Source of the DNA: Thermoanaerobaculales bacterium | Lineage (GTDB): Bacteria; Acidobacteriota; Thermoanaerobaculia; Thermoanaerobaculales; Sulfomarinibacteraceae | Reading direction: 5' to 3' | Length of the DNA: 34,117 bases | Assembly: GCA_029287235.1 (NCBI GenBank) | Contig: JARFRM010000328.1 | Coordinates: 1 to 34,117 of the forward strand | In this document: piece after piece, positions 1 to 7,990 of the stretch | How positions within the stretch are numbered: position 1 is the first letter of the stretch | How the letters are laid out: the number at the start of each line of letters is the position of its first letter | The notes under the pieces: model-generated | Seen by the model: only the letters and a program-made list of their open reading frames with translations | What the model was told of the DNA's origin: nothing | Database searches by the model: none | Position numbers and translations under genes: made by a program

Positions 1-18
1 AAATGCCGTACCGGGCTC

Positions 19-59
19 GGTGCCTGGCTCTCTTTTCGCCGCGAAAAGGTGCCTGGCTC
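19..59. repeat. 12-bp direct repeat flanking a short hairpin
   Basis: The 12-mer GGTGCCTGGCTC occurs at 19-30 and again at 48-59. Between them lies a perfect palindrome, CTTTTCG (32-38) and CGAAAAG (42-48), with a 3-nt loop. The element sits upstream of the HD-domain gene. It may be the edge of a larger dispersed repeat cut by the window start. No gene is seen in 1-147. Confidence 0.5.
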
Positions 60-147
60 CGCTCCCATCGCGTTTCAACAGGCTCTTGCAGGCCGCCGCT
101 CGCTCAATCAGCGTGGTCGGTGCTATCCTCCCGGCCCGGAGGTGCCC

Positions 148-729
148 GTGGACCGAATCGCCAATTTTCTCTTCGAGATCGGAATGCTCAAACGAACCCC
201 GCGGACCGGGTGGCAATTCCTGGCCGGCGCCGGGGGCGAGAGCGTTGCCGATCACTCTTTTCGCGTCGCCATGATCGCTTTTGTTCTCACCCGCACCGAG
301 GACGACGAGATCGATGCCGATCGGGTTCTCCGCCTCGCCCTGGTTCACGATCTCCCGGAGGCACGGACGAGCGATCTGAACTATATGAACCAGAAATATG
401 TCCGCGTCGACGAGGAACGCGCAGCGGCAGACATGCTTCGCGGTCTGCCGTTCGCCGATGAACTCGATGCCCTCCTCGAGGAGTACCGGGCCGAGCAGAC
501 TCCGGAGTCCATCATCGCTCACGACGCGGACCAGCTCGAGCTCCTGCTCCAGCTGGTCGAGCACAGGGACGCCGGGGTGCCGTCGACGGAGGACTGGGTG
601 CCGTTTGTCCTCAAGCGCCTGCGGTCGGAGGGTGCTCGAAATCTCGCGCGGTCGATTCTCGATGGCGACAGCTCGACCTGGTGGTTCGACCGTGACTCCA
701 GTTGGTGGATCCGGGGCGGTAAGGGCTGA
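148..729 (+). CDS. HD-domain 5'-nucleotidase-like phosphohydrolase (YfbR/HDDC2 type)
   Basis: Predicted metal-dependent phosphohydrolase of the HD superfamily, most like YfbR/HDDC2 enzymes that dephosphorylate deoxynucleoside monophosphates in the cytoplasm. Visible metal-binding residues: His in HSFRVA, the His-Asp pair in HDLPEA, and a later Asp in DADQLELL, in the usual order. At 193 residues the length fits the family. The start is taken as GTG at 148 because GGAGGT ends four to five bases upstream; an ATG at 49 would add a low-complexity, unconserved N-terminus. It is the first complete gene of a rightward group and lies 193 bp before mutS; that gap shows no clear element. The substrate is inferred from family resemblance only. 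Confidence 0.85.
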   Translation: MDRIANFLFEIGMLKRTPRTGWQFLAGAGGESVADHSFRVAMIAFVLTRTEDDEIDADRVLRLALVHDLPEARTSDLNYMNQKYVRVDEERAAADMLRGLPFADELDALLEEYRAEQTPESIIAHDADQLELLLQLVEHRDAGVPSTEDWVPFVLKRLRSEGARNLARSILDGDSSTWWFDRDSSWWIRGGKG

Positions 730-922
730 TAGAATCAAAGAGAACTTGAATCTCGAATTCAACTCGGTGCCGGCAGACGAACCGCGGTGTGGCGCCTGTT
801 CGCCGAGTTCCCACCAATCACCAACTGAGTCGGAGCCCGCCCGCTTTTTCTGCGAATCTCCCCTGCGGGCGCCGAATCGCGGTAGACAGAATCCTCGTCT
901 GCGGGATAATGCACTGGTGAAG

Positions 923-3523
923 ATGACCCCGATGCTGCGCCAGTATCTCGAGCTCAAGAACCAGGCGGGCGCCGCCCTCCTGCTCTACCGGATGGGCGAC
1001 TTCTACGAGCTCTTCTTCGAGGACGCCCAGATTGCCGCGCCGGTGCTCGGGGTCACACTGACCCGACGGCGGCACAACGACAACGTTGAAGCCCCCATGT
1101 GCGGCATTCCCCACCACGCATTCGGAAGCTACATCGGCAAGCTCCTCGACGCCGGCTTCCGGGTCGCGGTGGCGGAACAGGTCGAAGACCCCGCCACGGC
1201 CAAGGGCCTCGTCCGGCGGGAGATCGTCCGTACCCACACCCCGGGAACGATCTCCGAAACCGATCTTCTGGACGGCTCCGAACGGTGCTATCTCGCCGCC
1301 TACGGCGGCGACGGAGAGAGTCTGGCCCTGGCGTGGATCGAGGTTTCAACCGGAACTCTCGAGGGGATTCGCTGCGGCTCTTCGCAAGCGTTGACGGAAT
1401 GCCTCGCTCAGCTTCGGCCGCGGGAGCTCCTGGTGGCGGAAGGCTGGGACGGCTGGAAGGCCCTCTGGCCGGCCGATCTCGAGATCCCGACGCTGACCCC
1501 GGCGGAGCCCGAACTCTTCTCACCCACCGCGGGTGAGCAACGCCTGAAACGTGTCCTCAGGGTCGGATCTCTGAGGGGATTCGGCCTCGAGTCCGGCGAG
1601 AAGCTCGTGGGGATGGCCGGGGCCCTTCTGGGCTACGTCGAATCCACCCAGAAGGGCGCACTCCACCACCTCCGAAACTTTGTCAGACGGTCGGCGGGCG
1701 ACGCCCTGATCATCGACCGGGCAAGTCTCAGAAACCTCGAGATCGAGCGCGCCGCCGACGGGTCCCGCTCGACCTCATTGGTCGCGGTTCTCGATCACAC
1801 CTCCACCCGCATGGGGTCCCGCTTACTGCGCGACTGGGTGACGGTGCCGAGCATCGACATCGAGGAAATCGGCGAGAGACAACGGGCGGTGGCCGAGCTC
1901 GTGGAAGATGCCGATCTCCTCGGCGCCATGACCGCGGCCCTCGACGGGCTCCCGGATCTGGAAAGACTCGCCGGACGGGTCGGGATGGCGTTCGCCACGC
2001 CGCGCGAGCTCGCGACCCTGCGATCCGCCCTCGGCATGCTCCCCGGCCTCGTCAAAACCGCTGAGCGGGCAACTTCGCCCCGCATGCGCCAGCTCGGGGC
2101 CGATCTCGATCCCCTGACCGATCTTCACGAGATCCTCCGCACCCGCCTCGCCGGCGAGCCTCCGCATGCGGTTGGTCCGGGAACGATCGCGACCGGTTGG
2201 GATGCCGAGCTCGACGAGCAGCGAAAGCTCGCACGCGGCGGCAAGGAGCTGCTCGCCGGCATCGAATCGACCGAGCGCGACCGCACCGGGATCTCAACAC
2301 TCAAGATCAAGTACAACAGGGTATTCGGGTATTTTCTCGAAGTCTCCAAATCGCATGTCGATCGCGTTCCTGCGAACTACGAGAGACGACAAACGCTGAC
2401 CAACGCGGAACGATACGTCACCCCCGAGCTCAAGGAGCTCGAGGCGAAGATCCTTGCCGCCGAGGAGCTTTCCAACTCCCGCGAGCGCGAGCTCTTCGCC
2501 GACCTCCTCGACGAGCTCTCGACCCATGCCCGACGCATCGCCGTCACCGCTGGGATGGTCGCCCAGCTCGACGTGCTCACCGCTTTCGCCGACCGCGCCC
2601 GCCGCTTCAACTACTGCCGACCCGTCATCGAGGAAGAAACCGGGATCTTCATCACCGAAGGACGACACCCGGTGCTCGAGCAGGTCCAGCGGGACCCACC
2701 GTTCATCCCGAACGACACCGATCTCGATTCCGGCCGGAGCCGGATCGTGCTCCTCACGGGCCCCAACATGGGAGGCAAGTCGACCTATCTGCGGCAGACT
2801 GCGTTGATCACCCTGATGGCCCACTGTGGTTCTTTCGTGCCCGCATCCGAGGCGCGGATCGGTCTGACCGACCGAATTTTCACCAGGGTGGGCGCATCGG
2901 ACATGCTCGCTCGGGGCGAATCGACCTTCATGGTCGAGATGATCGAAACCGCCAACATCCTCAACCACGCCACTCCGCGTTCGTTGGTGATTCTCGACGA
3001 AGTCGGTCGCGGCACCGCGACCTTCGACGGCCTGTCGCTGGCCTGGGCGATCGTCGAGCATCTTCACGATCGATCCGAACACGCCGCACTGGTTCTCTTC
3101 GCGACCCACTACCACGAGCTCACCGAGCTCGCGCGTCTGCTGCCCGTCCTCGTCAACCGATCCATGGCGGTCAAGGAGTGGCGCGGATCGATCCTCTTCC
3201 TCCACCGGGTGACCGACGGCCCGGCCGATCGGTCGTACGGGATCCATGTCGCCGAGCTCGCCGGAGTTCCGGATGAGGTCTGCCGACGCGCCGAGCAGAT
3301 TCTCTCCAATCTCGAACGCCACGAACTCAACGTCACCGGGGACGCTGTCATTGCCCAGCCCTTCGACGGCATCGCCGAACGCACCCGTCAGTTGGAGCTC
3401 TTCCGGCCACCTTCCGATGAGCTCGTCAACGAGCTCAGGAACATCGACATCGAAGGTCTGACCCCGATTGATGCGCTCAATCTGCTGGCAGCCCTGAAGC
3501 AGAAATCCGAAGGCGACGATTGA
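923..3523 (+). CDS. mutS: DNA mismatch repair protein MutS
   Basis: MutS binds mismatched bases and small loops as a dimer and starts methyl-independent or MutL-directed repair in the cytoplasm. The 866-residue product matches the usual MutS1 length. The mismatch-reading Phe-Tyr-Glu motif is at residues 27-29 (GDFYELF). The connector, lever and clamp regions follow. The ATPase has Walker A GPNMGGKST at about 613-621 and the Walker B/signature region LVILDEVGRGTATFDG, and the extreme C-terminus (LTPIDALNLLAALK) is typical. The start is ATG at 923, giving the family-typical MTPMLRQYLELK; GTG at 917 is an alternative and no strong Shine-Dalgarno is seen. The frame stays open far upstream (to 398) but that extension is low-complexity and overlaps the HD gene. 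nagZ begins one base after the stop, so the two are probably co-transcribed. Confidence 0.97.
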   Translation: MTPMLRQYLELKNQAGAALLLYRMGDFYELFFEDAQIAAPVLGVTLTRRRHNDNVEAPMCGIPHHAFGSYIGKLLDAGFRVAVAEQVEDPATAKGLVRREIVRTHTPGTISETDLLDGSERCYLAAYGGDGESLALAWIEVSTGTLEGIRCGSSQALTECLAQLRPRELLVAEGWDGWKALWPADLEIPTLTPAEPELFSPTAGEQRLKRVLRVGSLRGFGLESGEKLVGMAGALLGYVESTQKGALHHLRNFVRRSAGDALIIDRASLRNLEIERAADGSRSTSLVAVLDHTSTRMGSRLLRDWVTVPSIDIEEIGERQRAVAELVEDADLLGAMTAALDGLPDLERLAGRVGMAFATPRELATLRSALGMLPGLVKTAERATSPRMRQLGADLDPLTDLHEILRTRLAGEPPHAVGPGTIATGWDAELDEQRKLARGGKELLAGIESTERDRTGISTLKIKYNRVFGYFLEVSKSHVDRVPANYERRQTLTNAERYVTPELKELEAKILAAEELSNSRERELFADLLDELSTHARRIAVTAGMVAQLDVLTAFADRARRFNYCRPVIEEETGIFITEGRHPVLEQVQRDPPFIPNDTDLDSGRSRIVLLTGPNMGGKSTYLRQTALITLMAHCGSFVPASEARIGLTDRIFTRVGASDMLARGESTFMVEMIETANILNHATPRSLVILDEVGRGTATFDGLSLAWAIVEHLHDRSEHAALVLFATHYHELTELARLLPVLVNRSMAVKEWRGSILFLHRVTDGPADRSYGIHVAELAGVPDEVCRRAEQILSNLERHELNVTGDAVIAQPFDGIAERTRQLELFRPPSDELVNELRNIDIEGLTPIDALNLLAALKQKSEGDD

Positions 3524-3524
3524 A

Positions 3525-4559
3525 ATGATCGAGTGCATGCCGCTGGTGGTGGGCCTGCCGGGCCCGGAACTGGAGCCCGAGCAGTTCCGTGTCCTCGGGG
3601 ACATTCGACCCGCCGGCGTGATCCTCTTTCAGCGCAATATTCAGACCGCCGGCCAGGTCCGCGAGCTAGTTTCGGAGCTCGTCGAGCTCGATCCACGGCC
3701 GTTCGTCGCCGTCGATCTCGAGGGTGGCGTTGTCAACCGACTGCGACCCATCTGGGGTGAACTCCCGAGCGCCGCGGCGGCCGCAGCCGCAGGCCGGCGG
3801 GCCGTTCGGGCGCTGGGCGAGGCTGCCGGCGCCGCCTGCCGAAGCCTCGGCATTCATCTCGATCTTGCACCGGTGGTCGATCTCGACCGCCCCAACTCTT
3901 TTGTCGCTCACCAGGGGCGGTGCTTCGCCGCTGATCCCGAGCGGGTCGCGATCCTCGCCGGGATATTCAACGAGGGCTTGGCCACCTGGGGGGTTCGCGG
4001 CTGCCTCAAGCATTTTCCCGGTCTCGGTGAGATTCCTCTCGACACCCACGCGGATCTTCCGACGCTCGAGTTCGCCGAGACGGATTTAGGCCCGCATCTC
4101 GAGGTCTTCTCCAGGCTCTCCAAGGAAATCCCCCTGGTCATGATGGGCCACGTCATCACGCCCTGCCTCGGCGACGGCGATCGGCCGGCTTCGCTGTCGC
4201 CGGCGTTGGTGCACCGCGCGACCCGACTTCCAGGTTTCCCCGTCGTCATCTCCGACGACATCGAGATGGGGGCTCTCGCGAGCTGCGGTGATCTCCCCGA
4301 GCGTGTGGAGGCCGCGCTTGCCGCCCGCAATCACGGCGTCCTGGTCTGCAAGGCCTTCGACCGGCTGCCGGAGATCGCGGCTCACCTCACCAAGCGAATG
4401 GCCGCCGACTCTTCACTGAGCACCCGGCTGTTCGAGATGGCCGCCTGCATGAGCACCCTGCGGCGCGAGCTCTGCCGAGGCGCCGCCGCGATCCCGGCAC
4501 CGGATGACACCACGGTCGAGCAGTTGTGGGAACGTGCTCGCCTGGAGGCGAGCACGTAA
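3525..4559 (+). CDS. nagZ: Beta-N-acetylhexosaminidase, NagZ-like (GH3)
   Basis: Glycoside hydrolase family 3 enzyme expected to remove terminal N-acetylglucosamine from muropeptides during peptidoglycan recycling; no signal peptide, so cytoplasmic. The 344 residues fit single-domain NagZ. The flexible catalytic loop is visible as KHFPG (162-166) followed by Asp173-Thr-His175, the Asp-His dyad characteristic of NagZ. The Asp pair in SDDIEMGA (244/245) contains the expected nucleophile. Two motifs differ from the common form: the substrate loop reads DLEGGVVNR instead of DQEGGRVQR, and [10 protein letters not shown] replaces the usual GxRSFG segment. It starts one base after the mutS stop and is followed 14 bases later by queC. 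Specificity for muropeptides is inferred. Confidence 0.88.
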   Translation: MIECMPLVVGLPGPELEPEQFRVLGDIRPAGVILFQRNIQTAGQVRELVSELVELDPRPFVAVDLEGGVVNRLRPIWGELPSAAAAAAAGRRAVRALGEAAGAACRSLGIHLDLAPVVDLDRPNSFVAHQGRCFAADPERVAILAGIFNEGLATWGVRGCLKHFPGLGEIPLDTHADLPTLEFAETDLGPHLEVFSRLSKEIPLVMMGHVITPCLGDGDRPASLSPALVHRATRLPGFPVVISDDIEMGALASCGDLPERVEAALAARNHGVLVCKAFDRLPEIAAHLTKRMAADSSLSTRLFEMAACMSTLRRELCRGAAAIPAPDDTTVEQLWERARLEAST

Positions 4560-4573
4560 GGGACAATGGGTGG

Positions 4574-5260
4574 ATGAGCGACACGCGCAGAGCATCGATT
4601 CTGCTGTCCGGTGGGCTGGATTCGGCGACGGTGTTGGCCATCGCCCGGGCCGATGGTTTCGAGTGCCACTGTCTGACCGTGGACTACGGCCAGCGCCACC
4701 GGGTGGAGCTCGAGGCGGCCGCGGTGGTGGCCGCAGCCCTCGGAGCAAAAACCCACCGGGTTCTCACCCTCGATCTGCGTGCCATCGGAGGTTCCGCGCT
4801 GACAGATGAGATCGATGTTCCCCACGGCGACGAACCGGGGGCCGGAAGTGTCCCGGTGACCTATGTCCCGGCACGGAACACGGTCTTGCTGGCCCTGTTG
4901 CTCGGCCACGCCGAGGTCATGGGCGCGACCGACCTCTTCATCGGCGCCAACGCCGTCGACTACTCGGGCTATCCCGACTGCCGCCCGGCATTTCTCGATG
5001 CCTTCGCCGAGCTCGCCAACCTCGCGACCGTGGCCGGGGCCGAGCACGGTGTCCGCTTCCGGGTTTGCGCACCACTCCTCGAGCTCACCAAGGCGGAAAT
5101 CATCCGACGCGGGACCGATCTTGGCGTGGACTACGGGCTCACCCACTCGTGCTACGACCCGACTCCCGAGGGTCTCGCCTGCGGCGACTGTGACTCGTGC
5201 ACGCTGCGACGAAGGGGGTTCGTCGAGGCGGGAGTCGTTGATCCGACAAGATATCGGTGA
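4574..5260 (+). CDS. queC: 7-cyano-7-deazaguanine synthase QueC
   Basis: QueC makes preQ0 from 7-carboxy-7-deazaguanine, ammonia and ATP, for queuosine in tRNA or 7-deazaguanine modification of DNA. The 228-residue product has the PP-loop SGGLDS at residues 12-17, the VDYGQRH segment, YVPARNT, and a zinc site of four cysteines near the C-terminus (Cys193, 203, 206, 209, the last three within CGDCDSC). The start is ATG at 4574, which places the PP-loop at the usual distance from the N-terminus; an earlier in-frame start at 4526 lies inside nagZ. No other queuosine genes are nearby, so the pathway cannot be judged from this window. It is the last gene of the rightward group and converges on feoB. 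Confidence 0.95.
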   Translation: MSDTRRASILLSGGLDSATVLAIARADGFECHCLTVDYGQRHRVELEAAAVVAAALGAKTHRVLTLDLRAIGGSALTDEIDVPHGDEPGAGSVPVTYVPARNTVLLALLLGHAEVMGATDLFIGANAVDYSGYPDCRPAFLDAFAELANLATVAGAEHGVRFRVCAPLLELTKAEIIRRGTDLGVDYGLTHSCYDPTPEGLACGDCDSCTLRRRGFVEAGVVDPTRYR

Positions 5261-5335
5261 TCGACATACGTTCGGGGGTACGTCGTGATCCGCGATCGTA
5301 CCCGAGCACGCGGGAAAAACCGCTCACCGGGGCGT

Positions 5336-5406
5336 GCCGGGCTTGACATTGTGCCGGCACCGGCCCCCCGGCAGCGCACCACGCCCCGCACAATGTCATG
5401 CCGGGC
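5336..5406. repeat. Long imperfect inverted repeat between convergent queC and feoB
   Basis: Arms of 19 nt at 5336-5354 and 5388-5406 match at 17 positions in inverted orientation, with a 33-nt GC-rich loop. The core of each arm is TGACATTGTGC or its complement. No T-tract follows either side, so a simple intrinsic terminator is not shown. The position between two converging genes suggests an attenuating hairpin or a protein-binding site. The rest of 5261-5509 shows no gene. Confidence 0.6.
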
Positions 5407-5509
5407 AACCCACGGGCAGAGCGATCCGGTGCATCTGCCCCGACTCGCCACCTCTCGCCAGGTTTCGCCACGAGGGCGACGAACAGTTCGGCGATGTCTG
5501 ATGCCGGTG

Positions 5510-7429
5510 TCAGAAGAAGAGCGAATAGAACACCCGGCCCGAAACCGACACGACCACGGCGACAACGACCGTGAACCCGGAGATCGCCGCCGCCCCCCTC
5601 CAGCCCATCTGCCTGGCAAGCACCGCGATGGTGGCGATACAGGGCACATAGAAAACCACGAAGAGGGTGAAGGTCAGGAGCTGCTGGGTCGTCATCACCG
5701 TGTTGATATCGGTGGTTCCCAGCGCCTGCACCAGCATCACCAGGGTCAGCTCCTTGCGCAGCACTCCGAATACCAGGGTCATCCCAACCGCCGCCGGCAG
5801 CCCGAGCATCCACACCGTGAGGGGCGACAGGAGCGCGTTGATGGAGTCGGCGGCGTCCGCCCACTCGAGCACGCCGAGAACGATGGACGACGCGATGAGC
5901 AGCGGCCAGGCGATGGTGATGAACTCCTTCAACGCGAGCCAGGTCTTGGCGACCAGGGTCTTGACTTCGGGCAGGCTGAGATCGGGAATCTCGAGCACCA
6001 ATCCGGGCGATGCGCCCTTCATGCGCTTTGCCAACACCGTGCCGAGCACGACAATGACGAAGATGTTCAGGAGATAGATCGCCAACGCCCACATCGGACC
6101 CATGAAGGCCGCCACCAGGCCGAAGATCACCACCGTTCGCGCCGAGCACGGAATGAAAGAGGTCAGCACTGCCGTGATCCTGCGGTCCTTCTCCGACTCG
6201 AGGATCCTCGTCGACATGATCGCCGGAACCGAGCAGCCATAGCCGAGAATCAAGGGCAGGACCGACTTGCCGTGGAGGCCGATGCGGTGCATGAAACTAT
6301 CCAGGATGTAGGCCAGCCGCGGGAGGTAACCGGTGTCCTCGAGGATCGCCAAACCCAGAAGGAAAGGAATCAGATAGGGCAGCACGATGGCCACGCCCCC
6401 GGCCAGGCCCATGACCAACCCGTCGGCGATGGTGGCGGTGAGGCTTCCGGGTGGGAACTGCTCCGCCACCGACCCCTGCAACCAGTTGAAACCGACGACC
6501 AAAGGCGCCTCGACCCGCTGACCGACGCCAAAGACGAGCCAGAAGAAACCGGCGAGGATCAGGACCATCAACGGGCCTCCTGTCCACTCGTTGAGGAGGA
6601 GGCGATCGGCCCTTTCGCGCCATCCCTCCTTGGAGCTTTGGTGGATGACGACCCGATCCTCGATCGAATGGGCCACGGCGTGTCTGCTGCCGGAGACCAC
6701 CTGGTCCGCGCTCCACCCGTGAACCTCTTCCAGGTGGTTCGCGACGTCGGCGACTCGATCCATGAGATCCGGCGCCCGAGACCTGAAGCGATCGGACAGG
6801 TGGGCGTCGCCTTCGAGAAGCTTGATGGCGACGAATCTCGAAGGGATGTCCGGGATCGAATCGTCCTGGTCAATAGCGGCCCTGACCTGCTCGACGGCCT
6901 CCTCGACCTCGCGGTCATAGGTCGGCGGGGTCGACGACACCGCAAAGGTCGCGTGGCGAAGACTCTCGCGGAAGAGCCTCTTCAGACCTCTTCCAAGCCG
7001 CGAGATCGTGGTCACGACCGGCACACCGAGCAGCTCTGAAAGCTCCTCGTGATCGATTTCAACCCCCCGTCGGCGGGCCTCGTCCATCATGTTGAGCGCG
7101 ACGATCATGGGCCGACCCAGCCCGAGAAGCTGCAGCGTCAGCTCCAGCGATCGCCCCAACCGGCTCGCATCGACCACGTTGACGATGAGGTCGTACGATT
7201 CGTTCAGCAGATATCGTTCCGCCGGACCGGCCACAGTATCCGATGACGTTACCGAGTAGATCCCGGGCAGGTCCACAACCTCGACCTCACGACCGGCGAT
7301 CAAGGTCTTGGTTGCGGTGAAGGAAATCGAAGACTTGGGGAAGTTGGCCGTGGCCGACCGGTAACCGGCCACCGAATTGAAGATCGAACTCTTGCCGGAA
7401 TTGGGCTGGCCGGCGAGGACGAATCGCAT
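5510..7429 (-). CDS. feoB: Ferrous iron transporter B (FeoB)
   Basis: Inner-membrane Fe(II) transporter with an N-terminal GTPase. The 639-residue protein opens with G1 GQPNSGKS (about 7-14), then the DLPGIYS G3 motif and NMMD G4 motif, a helical spacer, and a polytopic membrane part containing the Gate-type segments, including LILGYGCSVPA (about 393-403) with the conserved Cys and FIPCSAR further on. It is shorter than E. coli FeoB (773 residues) but has both domains. The switch-I region (ANFPKSSISF) departs from the common NWPGVTVE form. The start is ATG at 7429, overlapping the feoA stop by one base (TGATG), so translation is probably coupled. An in-frame upstream extension exists but lies within feoA. 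Confidence 0.95.
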   Translation of the reverse strand: MRFVLAGQPNSGKSSIFNSVAGYRSATANFPKSSISFTATKTLIAGREVEVVDLPGIYSVTSSDTVAGPAERYLLNESYDLIVNVVDASRLGRSLELTLQLLGLGRPMIVALNMMDEARRRGVEIDHEELSELLGVPVVTTISRLGRGLKRLFRESLRHATFAVSSTPPTYDREVEEAVEQVRAAIDQDDSIPDIPSRFVAIKLLEGDAHLSDRFRSRAPDLMDRVADVANHLEEVHGWSADQVVSGSRHAVAHSIEDRVVIHQSSKEGWRERADRLLLNEWTGGPLMVLILAGFFWLVFGVGQRVEAPLVVGFNWLQGSVAEQFPPGSLTATIADGLVMGLAGGVAIVLPYLIPFLLGLAILEDTGYLPRLAYILDSFMHRIGLHGKSVLPLILGYGCSVPAIMSTRILESEKDRRITAVLTSFIPCSARTVVIFGLVAAFMGPMWALAIYLLNIFVIVVLGTVLAKRMKGASPGLVLEIPDLSLPEVKTLVAKTWLALKEFITIAWPLLIASSIVLGVLEWADAADSINALLSPLTVWMLGLPAAVGMTLVFGVLRKELTLVMLVQALGTTDINTVMTTQQLLTFTLFVVFYVPCIATIAVLARQMGWRGAAAISGFTVVVAVVVSVSGRVFYSLFF

Positions 7430-7707
7430 CACTTCCCGGCCTCGACCGCCTCCATCGGTCCGGACAGGTGTTCGACCACGCCATCCATGTCGACCTGGAT
7501 CTTTGACGCGACCCCCCGGCCGAGTGCGACCCTGGTGCCGTGGACCTCGACCAGGACCGGACCGCGGAATGGAGCGCGTTGCACCACGGTCAGCCAATCT
7601 CCGATGTGGATGCCGAGAGTGTTGAGGTACGAGCGGACCTTCTGCCCCCCGTCGATCATGATCACACGGGCCTGACGTTTGATGCCCACCGTATCGAGCG
7701 TCATCAT
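7429..7707 (-). CDS. feoA: FeoA-domain protein
   Basis: Small cytoplasmic SH3-like protein that accompanies FeoB in ferrous iron uptake. The predicted 92-residue product starts with a typical FeoA opening (MMTLDTVGIKRQARV), followed by a beta-rich stretch with LGIHIGDWLTVVQRAPFRGP and VALGRGVASKI, as expected for the fold. The start is placed at the ATG pair at 7707/7704, with GGGGAG about ten bases upstream; an earlier ATG at 7749 would add 14 residues not typical of the family. It overlaps feoB by one base and is the first gene of the leftward feoAB operon, divergent from the urocanase gene. Confidence 0.88.
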   Translation of the reverse strand: MMTLDTVGIKRQARVIMIDGGQKVRSYLNTLGIHIGDWLTVVQRAPFRGPVLVEVHGTRVALGRGVASKIQVDMDGVVEHLSGPMEAVEAGK

Positions 7708-7875
7708 CGAAAGGCTGCTCCCCCTATCGGACACGGCATCATACCCCAAGAACGGGCGATTTGTTTCCCAAAGAAAACAACTGCATCAGTTTCTATTTTC
7801 AGTCATTTAGCATCTCTCGTTGAAGATGAACGGATGTTCAGCGTTATTTCAGAAACGGGATCGTTACTGAGATTC

Positions 7876-7894
7876 ATTCAGAATTCGTCTGAAT
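7876..7894. promoter_or_regulatory. Palindrome in the feoA/urocanase divergent intergenic region
   Basis: A perfect 7-bp inverted repeat, ATTCAGA and TCTGAAT, is separated by five bases. The surrounding 283-bp divergent region (7708-7990) is much more AT-rich than its neighbours and holds three further TTCAG half-sites near 7797, 7837 and 7848. A second small palindrome, AACTG cat CAGTT, is at 7779-7791. The layout suits regulator binding between the iron operon and the rightward gene. The motif does not match the Fur or DtxR consensus, so the regulator is unknown. Confidence 0.4.
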
Positions 7895-7990
7895 CAACGG
7901 GGGAGGTCGCGAATGCCGAGGATCGCCGACCGGACCTACCGGAATCGGACGCGGACGCAGGTTAGAATGGCGGTCCCGTTGGAGGTTGCC

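Noticed and set aside
398..922. N-terminal extension of MutS by 175 codons
   Set aside because: Overlaps the HD gene in another frame and is Ser/Arg-rich with no similarity to MutS; the family start is at 923.
5285..7039. Long plus-strand open frame (584 codons) opposite feoB
   Set aside because: It lies antisense to a clear feoB and reads as Arg/Asp/His/Gln-rich low-complexity protein, typical of the complement of a GC-rich gene.
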